Source of the DNA: Collinsella aerofaciens
GTDB taxonomy: Bacteria > Actinomycetota > Coriobacteriia > Coriobacteriales > Coriobacteriaceae
Direction: 5' to 3'
NCBI RefSeq assembly: GCF_015561195.1
Contig: NZ_JADMSU010000005.1
Coordinates: 62,001-126,000 of the forward strand
Length of the DNA stretch: 64,000 bases
The notes below the pieces were generated by a model. The model was not told the origin of the DNA. It searched no databases and saw only the letters and a program-made list of their open reading frames with translations. Both the position numbers and the translations under genes were made by a program. This document shows positions 9,363 through 17,756 of this stretch, one piece after another. Numbering within the stretch: position 1 is the first letter of the stretch; every line of letters starts with the position of its first letter.

Positions 9363-11666
9363 TCACGGTCGCTGGCATCGCATCGCAAAGCCATTCGCAG
9401 TCGGCGTGACGGTAATGTCGCCGTGTTCGATAGTGCACGCGAACACACCACCCGCTTCCTTAACGGCATCGATGCAGGCATCGGACGGATGGCCGTATCG
9501 ATTCCCCTCACCCGCGCTCGCGAGGGAAAGCGCGGGCTTCAGGACGCCCAGCAACTCTCCATCGACTGAAACCTTGGAGCCGTGATGCCCAAGTTTAAGG
9601 ACATCGATATCCCCCACCTCCTGCGCGAATTCCCGCTCTTGATCGAGTTCGGCATCACCGGTGAGGAGTATGCGCAGGCCCTTGCCCTCCTGAACATAGG
9701 AGAGCAACAGGACAAGCGAGTCCTCATTTCCCTCGCCATCCACGGACTCGAATGGCCACATCACGCGGGCGCAAAATGAGCCGATGTCGACCGTATCCCC
9801 ACGGCGCACCTGCCGATACTCCACGCCAGGTCGGTTCAATACCTCGGCAGGAGCATCCTCCAGCGCATCCGCCGCCACGGCAATCGTTCCGACCGAAAAC
9901 TGTTCGAGCACGGCGGGCAGACCACCCCAGTGGTCCTCATCCCAATGCGTCACAAAGACGGCATCGATATGGTGCACGTTATTGCGAACCAACGCCGCCA
10001 CCACACGCTCGTCGAGCCCACAGTCGACAAGCGCTACTGCGCCGCCCTGGCGGATAAGAATCGCATCGGCCTGGCCCACATCGAGCACCGTCACCGAAGG
10101 CGGAGCAAATCGATCCCAATAGACGTACGGAATCGCAGCCAAGAGCATCAGGCATGCAAGCCCCACCGCCATAGGACGTGCACGGGGACGCGGCCACCAG
10201 ACCAGCAGAACCGCCAGGAACCACGGCACTAGGTAAATCCACACGCTATCGGGCGGCACGCTCACGGATGCACCCGGCATGGCAGCAAACAGCTGCTCGA
10301 AGAACAGCGCGCAACGGGCGGCAATCATGGGTACAACGAGCGCCCAAGTCCGCAACGGTCCCACGAGCGAAAAGGGAACTAGCACGATCGACACAGCAAG
10401 CAGTACGCTCACCACCGGACCGATGACCGCATTTGCCAGCGGAGCAATGAGCGAGAACGTACCGAAGGCAGGAATGGTAATGGGGAGCGTCGCCAACTGC
10501 GAGCACAGCGTGACGGAAAGCATGCTGGCAACGCCCGATGGCACACCCAGCTCACCCAAAGCGTAGGTCGCATAGGGGCAAAAGCACAGGATGGCAAAGA
10601 CACTGGCGCATGAAAGCTGAAAGCCCATCTCGAACAGCACCGACGGCCGCAGTAGCACAAAGATGGACATGGTTACGAAGAGTGCCGAAAGGCCGTGCCG
10701 GCGACGCCCCGCGCCGTTTACGACAAGCGTCGCTGACACCATGCAGCACGCGCGCACGGCCGAGGGAGAGGCGCCCGTAAAGGCAGCGTAACCCACAAGC
10801 GCTATCGCCAATATCGCCCGCTGAAGGCCACGTGAGCACCGAGTCTTTTGCAATACACCTTCGATTACAAACCCCACGATAGCCAAATGGCTGCCCGAGA
10901 CGGCAATAAGATGCGCCGTTCCCGTCACCGAAAACCAGTCGCCCGCCGGCTGGGCGCGCAGCTCGGCCGAACGACCGCAGACGACACCGGCTATGAGCGC
11001 ACGCGCCGGGTCGGTCGCAGGCGCGATGGACGCAAGCAGCCCATTTCTCAACCGAAGCAGCGGCACCGGAGAGCCCTCATCGACCGACACGACTCGAACG
11101 GCTTTAACCTTGCGCACCTCGCCTCGGAGCACACGCGATCGTCCATATGCATCGTTCTCAAAACGTGAAACGCGACCGATAACACGCACGTGTGCCCCGA
11201 CCTTGAGCTCACGATCACACGATAGGCGAACCGTTGCCAAGTACTTGCCGTCCGCGCGTGCCTCGCAGGTATAGAAATACATGTCGTCGTTTATGGATGG
11301 GTCACCCTGCACGACAAACTCGAGACTGCTTGCCGCTCGACCGTCGAGCGTCTTCGCGGCACTGAGCACACCCACGGCCCACCACGCCGAGACGACCGCA
11401 CCCGCTACGAGGCCGACGGACGCGCCATACAGCCACCGCTTCAAAGGGACAAGCCGCGCACAAGATTGAGCCAGCAGAACGAATACCGCCGCCGCAACGG
11501 GAATGGCCCATAGCGGCCCGACCGCCGTCGCCCGCTCCGTCAGCAGCGCATCAGCGGCCATGTTGAGCACCAGGGCGCAGCTCATGCACAGGCCGGCACA
11601 CAGGGCCATCGTCCACGGAATCAGGGGTCGCGGAGGCATCACGTGCTCGCGCTCGGTCGCACTCAT
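9363..11666 (-). CDS. comEC: Competence protein ComEC/Rec2 (DNA uptake channel)
   Basis: This 767-residue polytopic membrane protein is predicted to form the channel that carries transforming single-stranded DNA across the cytoplasmic membrane. An N-terminal hydrophobic and OB-like section (DUF4131) is followed by the competence domain, with motifs such as HLIAVSGSHLAIVGF and many membrane helices. A C-terminal metallo-beta-lactamase-like domain carries LDVGQADAILI and THWDEDHWGG, the HxxxDH metal-binding pattern expected of a nuclease. The start at 11666 overlaps the comEA stop by four bases (ATGA), indicating translational coupling. The gene looks intact, so DNA uptake may be functional. 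Confidence 0.93.
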   Translation of the reverse strand: MSATEREHVMPPRPLIPWTMALCAGLCMSCALVLNMAADALLTERATAVGPLWAIPVAAAVFVLLAQSCARLVPLKRWLYGASVGLVAGAVVSAWWAVGVLSAAKTLDGRAASSLEFVVQGDPSINDDMYFYTCEARADGKYLATVRLSCDRELKVGAHVRVIGRVSRFENDAYGRSRVLRGEVRKVKAVRVVSVDEGSPVPLLRLRNGLLASIAPATDPARALIAGVVCGRSAELRAQPAGDWFSVTGTAHLIAVSGSHLAIVGFVIEGVLQKTRCSRGLQRAILAIALVGYAAFTGASPSAVRACCMVSATLVVNGAGRRRHGLSALFVTMSIFVLLRPSVLFEMGFQLSCASVFAILCFCPYATYALGELGVPSGVASMLSVTLCSQLATLPITIPAFGTFSLIAPLANAVIGPVVSVLLAVSIVLVPFSLVGPLRTWALVVPMIAARCALFFEQLFAAMPGASVSVPPDSVWIYLVPWFLAVLLVWWPRPRARPMAVGLACLMLLAAIPYVYWDRFAPPSVTVLDVGQADAILIRQGGAVALVDCGLDERVVAALVRNNVHHIDAVFVTHWDEDHWGGLPAVLEQFSVGTIAVAADALEDAPAEVLNRPGVEYRQVRRGDTVDIGSFCARVMWPFESVDGEGNEDSLVLLLSYVQEGKGLRILLTGDAELDQEREFAQEVGDIDVLKLGHHGSKVSVDGELLGVLKPALSLASAGEGNRYGHPSDACIDAVKEAGGVFACTIEHGDITVTPTANGFAMRCQRP

Positions 11667-12376
11667 ACGCAGATGCAATCTTTGATTTTGGCAAGCTTCT
11701 TCTCGCCGATTCCCGACACACGCATCAGATCGTCAACCGAGGCAAAAGCACCGTTCTTTGTCCGCTCATCGATAATCGACTGGGCCATGGAGGGGCCGAT
11801 GCCCGAGAGCGTCTGCAGCTCTGCCGCGCTTGCCGTATTGATGTTTACTAGGCCTGTGGCGCCACTCACGCCCGATGATGCGGAAGCCCCACCATCAACA
11901 CCGGCTTCCGCAATGGACGCCTGCTGCTCCCCTACCGTTGGAACGTGAATTTTTTGTCCATCAGCGACCTTGGATGCACGATTAAGCCCCGTAACGTCTG
12001 CTTCGGGCGCCAGCCCGCCGGCAGCATCAATCGCCTGAGCCACCCGCGCCCCGTCTTTGAGGCGATATACACCGGGCGACACAACGGCGCCATCAACATC
12101 GACATAAACCTCTGCCGCGGCAGATGCCTTAGACGAAGAGCCTTCGGATGTCTTTCCGCTCGAGGCATCGCCGGATCCCGGATCCACCAACGAACCCGAA
12201 CCATCAGTGCGCTCAAACGACACACCGCCGGCACCGCCGCCAAGGTTCGCCATCGCCAGTCCACTCGCCATCGCAATGACGACCAGTATCGTCATCACCA
12301 CTGCCTTATGACCGAGCAGTTTGCCCGCCCAGCGATCCATCTTTTTGACTCGTTCGTGCTGTTCGCGCTGCGCCAT
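11663..12376 (-). CDS. comEA: Competence protein ComEA (membrane-anchored DNA receptor)
   Basis: This 237-residue protein binds incoming double-stranded DNA at the cell surface. A short cytoplasmic N-terminus precedes one transmembrane helix (AVVMTILVVIAMASGLAMA). A low-complexity Ser/Gly linker, an SLBB domain (VYVDVDGAVVSPGVYRL) and a C-terminal double helix-hairpin-helix (LVNINTASAAELQTLSGIG) follow. The start at 12376 has GGGAGG six bases upstream. It is the first gene of comEA-comEC(-holA) and is preceded at 75 bp by a 20-bp element identical to one before yraN. Confidence 0.93.
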   Translation of the reverse strand: MAQREQHERVKKMDRWAGKLLGHKAVVMTILVVIAMASGLAMANLGGGAGGVSFERTDGSGSLVDPGSGDASSGKTSEGSSSKASAAAEVYVDVDGAVVSPGVYRLKDGARVAQAIDAAGGLAPEADVTGLNRASKVADGQKIHVPTVGEQQASIAEAGVDGGASASSGVSGATGLVNINTASAAELQTLSGIGPSMAQSIIDERTKNGAFASVDDLMRVSGIGEKKLAKIKDCICV

Positions 12377-12451
12377 AGCAAAACCTCCCAACACCATCGT
12401 GTCAGGAAAGGAGCCCCACAACAGCCACGCCCCAAAACCGGTTTTTGCGGT

Positions 12452-12471
12452 CAAACCAAAAGCTGACCAAA
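12452..12471 (-). promoter_or_regulatory. Candidate competence operator upstream of comEA
   Basis: The minus strand carries TTTGGT-CAGCT-TTTGGT-TTG, two direct half-sites 11 bp apart. The whole 20 bases are identical to 41789-41808, upstream of yraN-comM-dprA. The downstream edge is 75 bp before the comEA ATG. No recognisable -10 follows. Binding by a competence regulator is inferred from position alone. Confidence 0.55.
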
Positions 12472-12474
12472 ACC

Positions 12475-12531
12475 TTGCGAAATAATGTCCATTTATTCAG
12501 GCACACGTCGACAAATGAACACTTAGTCGCA
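12475..12531. repeat. Imperfect inverted repeat upstream of the comEA element
   Basis: Plus-strand 12475-12495 and minus-strand 12531-12511 can be aligned over 21 bases with 15 matches. Both share TTGCGA at the outer end and CATTT at the inner end, around a 15-base centre. It lies between the thiI terminator and the shared 20-bp element. Its function is unknown; it could be a regulator site or a remnant of a small element. Confidence 0.4.
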
Positions 12532-12546
12532 AAATGCCCAGATAGC

Positions 12547-12578
12547 AAAAGACCGACGATACAGGCGCATCGTCGGTC
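12547..12578 (-). terminator. Rho-independent terminator of the mihF-gmk-rpoZ-thiI operon
   Basis: A ten-base perfect stem (12551-12560 with 12569-12578) is followed on the minus strand by TTTTGC, just after the thiI stop codon. Confidence 0.85.
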
Positions 12579-12589
12579 TATGCACAAAT

Positions 12590-13834
12590 TTACTCGTGAT
12601 CTTGGTAAATCTCACGCGGAGCAAGCTCCGAATGTTTGCGTTTTAAGGTCTTAGGGGCCTTATATGTGTTGCTCTCGAAGTCGATGTACTCGGTCTGCTT
12701 GAGCAGGCGCTCAATCATCTCCTCGTGATCAAACAGTTCCCAGGCCTCATGCACGGCATCGAGTTTAGCGTGCGTCTCGGGACGGCGCGGCATAAACAGC
12801 GTGCAGCAGTCGGGAGCGGCCTCAGTCGAGATATCGAACGTACCGATCTCCTCGGCGCGCGCGATGATCTCCTGCTTGTCCGAACCGATGAGAGGACGGA
12901 ACACGGGGATCTTCACGGCCTCGTTGACGGCCATGATGTTCTCAAGCGTTTGGGAGGCAACCTGTCCAAGCGATTCGCCCGTAACGATGGCCTTGGCACC
13001 CTCGATGTGTGCAATGCGCTCAGCAACCGAATACATAATGCGGCGATACATGATCACGCGCAGGTTGCTGGGACAGGTGACCGAAATCTCACGCTGGCAG
13101 TCGCCAAACGGCACCACGTACAGGCGGCCGATCTGGACACCCGGCTCAAGCGCACGGATGATGTCCTGCACCAAATACTCACTCGTATCAGGCGTCTGCG
13201 GACGACCGGAGAAATGTACCGGCACGCAAACCGCGCCGCGGCGCGCGAGCATCCAGGTCGCCACCGGAGAATCGATACCCGAGGACAGCAGCGTCACGAC
13301 CTTGCCGGCAGAACCCACCGGCAGACCGCCCACACCGCGCTCGGAGCGTGCGTACACGTAAACGCTACCCTGGACCACCAGTACGTGCACCATTGCATCA
13401 GGGTCGTGCATTTGAACCTTTTTATCGGGGAAGGCCTCACACAGCACCTCGCCCACCTGACGATTGATATCGATCGAGGTGAGCTCATAGTCGGTATTGG
13501 AGCGCTTGGCGTGCACCTTAAACGAATCGAAGGAACCAAACTCGCGCAGCGCCTTCACGGCGGCGGCGCAGTACTCCTGCGGGTCGCGGTTGGTGTGATA
13601 CGCCAAAGACACACGGGCAACGCCGGGGACGGTGCGGATGACACGCGCCGCCTCGTCGGCCTGATGCTCGTTAAAGGTCACGAGGATATAACCGGAAATT
13701 CGAGACACGGCGTTCACGGAAAAGGCGGCCAAGGCCGCCTTAATGTTATCCATGAGGATATGCTCAAAATGTGCGCGGTTCTTGCCCTTCAGTCCAACCT
13801 CGTGATAGTGGACTAGGCAGACGCGAGCCGCCAT
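12590..13834 (-). CDS. thiI: tRNA 4-thiouridine synthase / thiamine sulfur transferase ThiI
   Basis: This 414-residue enzyme adenylates U8 of tRNA for 4-thiouridine formation, and in some bacteria also ThiS for thiazole synthesis. The N-terminal ferredoxin-like and THUMP domains are followed by an ATP-pyrophosphatase domain with the PP-loop SSGIDSPVA near residues 183-191. The C-terminal rhodanese domain of E. coli ThiI is absent, as in Bacillus, so a separate cysteine desulfurase would have to supply sulfur. The start codon immediately follows the rpoZ stop. It is the last gene of its operon. Confidence 0.93.
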   Translation of the reverse strand: MAARVCLVHYHEVGLKGKNRAHFEHILMDNIKAALAAFSVNAVSRISGYILVTFNEHQADEAARVIRTVPGVARVSLAYHTNRDPQEYCAAAVKALREFGSFDSFKVHAKRSNTDYELTSIDINRQVGEVLCEAFPDKKVQMHDPDAMVHVLVVQGSVYVYARSERGVGGLPVGSAGKVVTLLSSGIDSPVATWMLARRGAVCVPVHFSGRPQTPDTSEYLVQDIIRALEPGVQIGRLYVVPFGDCQREISVTCPSNLRVIMYRRIMYSVAERIAHIEGAKAIVTGESLGQVASQTLENIMAVNEAVKIPVFRPLIGSDKQEIIARAEEIGTFDISTEAAPDCCTLFMPRRPETHAKLDAVHEAWELFDHEEMIERLLKQTEYIDFESNTYKAPKTLKRKHSELAPREIYQDHE

Positions 13835-14116
13835 TTAGGCTTCAGCAACCTTGTGGCCGAGCGCCTTCTCGTAACGGGCCTCGTCGTAAGAGATGTCGCC
13901 GTCGACAATCTCGTCCATAGCCATCGAGATGGTATCGGCACCGGAAAGCCCGATGGTGATGTCATCGACATCCTGGACGGCAAGCACGCGGTTGTGCTGG
14001 CCACGCAGCATGCTATTGATGTCGCAGGCGCGCTTGGAGGCAAGCGAAGCGAGCAGGAAGCGGTTATGATCGGTCTTCTCCAGAAGATCGTCAATACAAG
14101 GCTTTACAACGGACAC
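13835..14116 (-). CDS. rpoZ: DNA-directed RNA polymerase omega subunit
   Basis: This 93-residue protein matches the omega subunit, which helps RNA polymerase assemble around beta-prime. The conserved region reads KTDHNRFLLASLASKRA, followed by the acidic ISYDEARYEKA segment. The start is GTG, with AAGGATCTGAGG upstream. It lies directly after gmk, the usual gmk-rpoZ pairing, which supports the call for a short protein. The thiI start codon abuts its stop. Confidence 0.9.
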   Translation of the reverse strand: MSVVKPCIDDLLEKTDHNRFLLASLASKRACDINSMLRGQHNRVLAVQDVDDITIGLSGADTISMAMDEIVDGDISYDEARYEKALGHKVAEA

Positions 14117-14121
14117 GGACC

Positions 14122-14691
14122 TCAGATCCTTTCATGCATATCGAGAACGCGAACGAGCTCATCGGTCGCGCGGTCGAGATCGTCATTCACCACGACGTCG
14201 TCGTAGCGGTCGGCAAGGGCAAGCTCATCGGCGGCGTTTGCCATACGCAGCTCAATCGTCTCGGGCGTCTCGGTACCGCGACCGACTAGACGCTCGCGGA
14301 GCACCTCAAGCGAAGGCGGCTTGATAAAGATCAGCACGGCCTCGGGGAAACGCTCCTTCACCTGCAGGGCGCCCTGGACATCGATCTCCAAAATCAGAGA
14401 CGAGCCCGAGGCGAGCTTGGATGTGACCTCGCTCACCAACGTGCCGTAGCAGTTACCGTGGACCTCGGCCCACTCAACAAACTCACCGTTTGCCACGCGG
14501 CGGTCGAACTCCTCACGCGTCAGAAAAAAGTAGTTGACGCCGTCGACCTCACCTTTGCGTGGTGCTCGCGTGGTAGCCGAAACCGTCAGACCCAGGTTCG
14601 AGCGGCGCTCGCGCACACGAGTGACGAGCGTACCCTTGCCTGCGCCTGACGGTCCAGAAATCACAAAGAGCTTGGAATCCTGAGCGCTCAC
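14122..14691 (-). CDS. gmk: Guanylate kinase
   Basis: This 189-residue enzyme phosphorylates GMP to GDP with ATP. The P-loop ISGPSGAGKGT is at residues 11-21, and the GMP-binding region YFFLTREEFD and the EWAEVHGNCYGT motif are intact. The start is GTG, placed immediately after the mihF stop codon, so translation is probably coupled. The mihF-gmk-rpoZ order is characteristic of actinobacteria. Confidence 0.95.
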   Translation of the reverse strand: MSAQDSKLFVISGPSGAGKGTLVTRVRERRSNLGLTVSATTRAPRKGEVDGVNYFFLTREEFDRRVANGEFVEWAEVHGNCYGTLVSEVTSKLASGSSLILEIDVQGALQVKERFPEAVLIFIKPPSLEVLRERLVGRGTETPETIELRMANAADELALADRYDDVVVNDDLDRATDELVRVLDMHERI

Positions 14692-15000
14692 TTATTTGGT
14701 CAGCTGCTCGAGGAGCTGCTCGCGCTGACGGACGCCGAGGCCCTGGACGCGACGAGTAGCGGAGATACCGAGCTCCTCCATGATCTTGGCGGCCTTGGCC
14801 TTGCCATAACCGGGGAGAGACTCGATGAGGGTGGAAACCTTCATGCGGGAAGCGATGGGGTCATCGGAGTTGAGCACGGACTCGAGGGACTTCTCGCCCT
14901 TCTTGATCTGCTCGCGAAGCTCAGCGCGGGCGTGACGTGCGGCAGCAGCCTTCTCAAGAGCCTGCTTGCGCTGCTCGTCGGTAAGCTGAGGGAGTGCCAT
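14692..15000 (-). CDS. mihF: Integration host factor MihF (actinobacterial type)
   Basis: This 102-residue basic protein belongs to the actinobacterial integration host factor family, small nucleoid proteins unrelated to the HU/IHF fold. A basic helical N-terminus is followed by an S13-like helix-two-turn-helix DNA-binding segment (LPGYGKAKAAKIMEELGI). The start at 15000 has GGAGG five bases upstream. Linkage to gmk matches actinobacterial genomes and supports the taxonomic placement. DNA binding is known for the family in mycobacteria and is inferred here. Confidence 0.9.
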   Translation of the reverse strand: MALPQLTDEQRKQALEKAAAARHARAELREQIKKGEKSLESVLNSDDPIASRMKVSTLIESLPGYGKAKAAKIMEELGISATRRVQGLGVRQREQLLEQLTK

Positions 15001-15044
15001 TCGTACCTCCAAATAGTTGGGTTATATCTGATTCAATAATTGGC

Positions 15045-15053
15045 ATTTTAGCA
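15045..15053 (-). promoter_or_regulatory. Possible extended -10 promoter for mihF operon
   Basis: The minus strand reads TGCTAAAAT about 45 bases before the mihF start codon, an extended -10 (TGC plus TAAAAT). There is no good -35, so this is tentative. Confidence 0.4.
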
Positions 15054-15136
15054 CGTAGAACGTACAAAATGCCTAATCGCGGCTCCATAGGTTAGACGAT
15101 ACCCGCAAAAAGTGCAATATACTGCGCCCAAAGTTA

Positions 15137-15194
15137 AGCCCCTGACCTGCGATTCCACACAAAGGATGGGAAAGTTTACGCAGGCACAGGGGCT
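15137..15194. other. Long hairpin between pyrF and mihF
   Basis: AGCCCCTG (15137-15144) pairs with CAGGGGCT (15187-15194), and CCTGCG (15146-15151) pairs with CGCAGG (15179-15184). This gives a 14-bp stem interrupted by a small internal loop and capped by 27 bases. Neither strand has a clear T-run after it, so it is not a convincing terminator. It could end the pyr operon or form a structured RNA upstream of mihF. Confidence 0.5.
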
Positions 15195-15239
15195 ATTTTG
15201 TGCTAATGAGACCCAAAAGTGGTGACTTAGGGGAATCTT

Positions 15240-15956
15240 TTACGCGACGTTTTCGACCAGCTCGGCGACGATGGCGTCAAAGGCGGCAACCGGATCGTCG
15301 GCACCGGTGATGGGACGGCCCACCACAATGTGGCTTGCGCCACGCTCGATAGCCTGGGAAGGCGTCGCCACGCGGGACTGGTCACCAAGGGCGGCACCCA
15401 CCGGACGCACACCCGGAGTCACGATCAGGGCATCAAGACCCAGCAGCTCACGCATGTCGTGAGCCTCCATCGGTGAGCACACGATGCCATCGATGCCGTT
15501 GGCCTGAGCAAGCTTTGCCAAGCGGGCGGCCTCCTCGGCCACGGGCGACTCGACGCCGATCTCGCTCAAGGCATCCTGATTCATGCTCGTGAGCACGGTG
15601 ATGGCGACGAGCTTGGCGCGGTCCTCACGCGCCTCCTCGGCACCCTCACGGCAGGCAGCGAGCATAGCACCCGAGCCCAGGCCGTGGACCGAAAGCAGGT
15701 CGGCACCGGCAAGCGAGGCCGAGCGGGCAGCGCCGCGCACCTGATGCGGAATGTCATGGAACTTAAGGTCGAGGAAGACCTTAAAGCCAAGGTCCTTAAA
15801 GGTCTTGACGATCTGGGGACCCTCAGCGTAATAGAGCGTCATGCCGACCTTGAGCCAGGCGGCATGGCCCGAAAGCTCGTGGGCGAGCTCGAGCGCGCGC
15901 TCACGGTCGCAGTCGAGGGCGACGATAACACGGTCGCGGGCATCATTCTCTAGCAT
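15240..15956 (-). CDS. pyrF: Orotidine-5'-phosphate decarboxylase
   Basis: This 238-residue enzyme decarboxylates OMP to UMP, the last step of UMP synthesis. It is the short form, with IVALDCD near the N-terminus and the catalytic LDLKFHDIPHQV segment carrying the Asp-Lys-Asp residues. The C-terminal phosphate-binding region reads VTPGVRPVGAALGDQ and IVVGRPIT. It overlaps the end of pyrD by seven bases and is the last gene of the pyr operon. There is no pyrE in this window. Confidence 0.95.
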   Translation of the reverse strand: MLENDARDRVIVALDCDRERALELAHELSGHAAWLKVGMTLYYAEGPQIVKTFKDLGFKVFLDLKFHDIPHQVRGAARSASLAGADLLSVHGLGSGAMLAACREGAEEAREDRAKLVAITVLTSMNQDALSEIGVESPVAEEAARLAKLAQANGIDGIVCSPMEAHDMRELLGLDALIVTPGVRPVGAALGDQSRVATPSQAIERGASHIVVGRPITGADDPVAAFDAIVAELVENVA

Positions 15957-16858
15957 TCGAAAGCACCCACCAGCTCGTTGATGTCCTTTACGCCCTGGGA
16001 CTCGGCCCAGGCCTCGAGCTCATGCGCGATCTTAAGCGAAGCACACGGATCGACGAAGTTGGCCATGCCGACCGACACGCAGGTGGCGCCGGCCAGGATA
16101 AACTCAGCCGCATCCTCGCCAGTCATGACACCGCCGACACCGTTGATGGGGATATCGACGGCCTGGGCAACCTCCCAGACCATGCGCACGGCGATGTGGT
16201 GGCACAGCGGGCCCGAAAGGCCGCCCTTGGGCTTGGCCACGCGGGACTTGCGGGTATGAACGTCGATGGCCATGCCCTGGATGGAGTTAATGACCGAAAG
16301 GCCGTCGGCGCCGGCAGCCTCGAGGGCCTTGGCGATCTCGGCGACGTTGACCGGCGCCATCTTCACGAACAGCGGCTTATCAGTCACCTTGCGGCAGGCA
16401 GCCATAACGGAGGAGGCGCCCTCGGGCGTTGATCCCATGGCGGCACCGCCGGCGGCAATATTAGGGCAGCTCACGTTGATCTCGTAGCCGGCAGCCCAGG
16501 GGCACAGCTCGACATACATCTCGAGTGCGCGGACAAACTCGTCAACGGAGTGGCCGGCAACCTGACAAATGACCTGGCAGCCGTCCTTGGACAGCTGTTC
16601 GAGCCACGGACCGGACTCACGGGCAAAGGCGGCCACGCCGGGGTTCTGAAGGCCCACGGAGTTGATCATACCGCCGGGAATCTCGGCCATGCGGGGCGCG
16701 GGATTGCCGGGCCAGGGCTCGGCAGCGCAACCCTTGGTGGTGATGGCGCCCAGTTGGGAAACATCAAAGAAGTTCTGGAACTGCCAACCGTAGCCAAAGG
16801 TACCGGCTGCGGTGTTGATGGGGTTTTGCATCTTGACGCCGCCGAAATCGACGGCCAT
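15950..16858 (-). CDS. pyrD: Dihydroorotate dehydrogenase B, catalytic subunit
   Basis: This FMN-binding subunit (302 residues from the ATG at 16858) oxidises dihydroorotate to orotate. The class 1B signature NPINTAAGTFGYG, the catalytic-cysteine loop YEINVSCPNIAAGG and the phosphate-binding NGVGGVMTGEDA are intact. Electrons would pass to NAD through PyrK, encoded just upstream. The start is uncertain. Two in-frame GTG codons at 16864 and 16873 are also possible, the latter overlapping the pyrK stop with AAGGTGG ten bases before it. The frame extends much further upstream, but that part is antisense-like noise inside pyrK. Confidence 0.92.
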   Translation of the reverse strand: MAVDFGGVKMQNPINTAAGTFGYGWQFQNFFDVSQLGAITTKGCAAEPWPGNPAPRMAEIPGGMINSVGLQNPGVAAFARESGPWLEQLSKDGCQVICQVAGHSVDEFVRALEMYVELCPWAAGYEINVSCPNIAAGGAAMGSTPEGASSVMAACRKVTDKPLFVKMAPVNVAEIAKALEAAGADGLSVINSIQGMAIDVHTRKSRVAKPKGGLSGPLCHHIAVRMVWEVAQAVDIPINGVGGVMTGEDAAEFILAGATCVSVGMANFVDPCASLKIAHELEAWAESQGVKDINELVGAFEC

Positions 16859-16872
16859 GTTCACGGTACCCA

Positions 16873-17664
16873 CTAGAAGACCACCACCTTGGAAGCATCG
16901 AACACGGGGCCGCACATGCAGGCACCCTTCATACCGTCGACCGTCTCGACATTGCAGGTGTTGCAGGCGCCAAAGCCACAGCTCATCATGCGTTCGAGCG
17001 ACACCTCGCAGTACACACCGGCCTCGGCGGCAGCGGCGGCGACCTTCTTCATCATGACGGCGGGGCCGCAGCTGGCGACGTAGTCGTAGCCGCCCTCTCC
17101 AAGCAGCTCGGCTGCCGGATCGGTGCAAAAACCGTGCGTGCCGAGCGAACCGTCGTCGGTGCACACGTTAACCGTGGCGCCCAGCGCACGGAACTCATCG
17201 ACACCCACGACTTTGGAAGCGGTGCCAAAGCCCAGGCACACGTCCACATCAACACCCTGCTCGGCAAGCATGCCGGCAAGACACAGCACAGGCGGAACGC
17301 CGATGCCACCGGCGACGAGCAGTGCCTTCCTGGTGCCCTCGGGTACCATCCAGCCACGGCCACCGGGGCCCAACAGGTTAGAGGTGGAGCCAGGGCCCAT
17401 CTGGGACAGACGGCGGGTATCGTCGCCCACGACGGCGTACCACAGCTCGACGGTGCCGGCCTCGGCGTCGGCGCGATAGAAGCTCAGGGGCACGCGAAGC
17501 AGCGAGGAGGCATCGCCGGGCACGGCAATGTTCACAAACTGACCGGGCTTGAGCGCACTTGCAAGCTTGGGGGCCGAAATTACGAGCGAGAAGATGCCGT
17601 CGGCGATCTCCTGGTTCGAGACGACCTCGAAGTCGTGCATGCGTGCAGTGGAAGGTGTGGGCAT
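16873..17664 (-). CDS. pyrK: Dihydroorotate dehydrogenase B, electron transfer subunit
   Basis: This 263-residue iron-sulfur flavoprotein passes electrons from PyrD to NAD+. An N-terminal ferredoxin-reductase-type FAD domain (KPGQFVNIAVPG) is followed by an NAD-binding domain (LLVAGGIGVPPVLCL). The C-terminal [2Fe-2S] cysteine cluster is within SCGFGACNTCNVETVDG and CMCGPVF. The start at 17664 has GGAG five bases upstream. Its position directly before pyrD confirms a two-subunit, NAD-linked dihydroorotate dehydrogenase. Confidence 0.94.
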   Translation of the reverse strand: MPTPSTARMHDFEVVSNQEIADGIFSLVISAPKLASALKPGQFVNIAVPGDASSLLRVPLSFYRADAEAGTVELWYAVVGDDTRRLSQMGPGSTSNLLGPGGRGWMVPEGTRKALLVAGGIGVPPVLCLAGMLAEQGVDVDVCLGFGTASKVVGVDEFRALGATVNVCTDDGSLGTHGFCTDPAAELLGEGGYDYVASCGPAVMMKKVAAAAAEAGVYCEVSLERMMSCGFGACNTCNVETVDGMKGACMCGPVFDASKVVVF

Positions 17665-17756
17665 AGACGCTCCAATCCCCCATGCGGTTGCATGGTTCAG
17701 GCGAACAGAAAGCGCGGCACCGCAAGGGCGCCGCGCACAAAAGCGATAAGGCTATG

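Noticed and set aside
14695-14705. TTTGGTCAGCT, an 11-base match to the proposed competence element
   Set aside because: It lies inside the mihF coding sequence (its LTK end), on the opposite strand to nearby genes, and lacks the second half-site.
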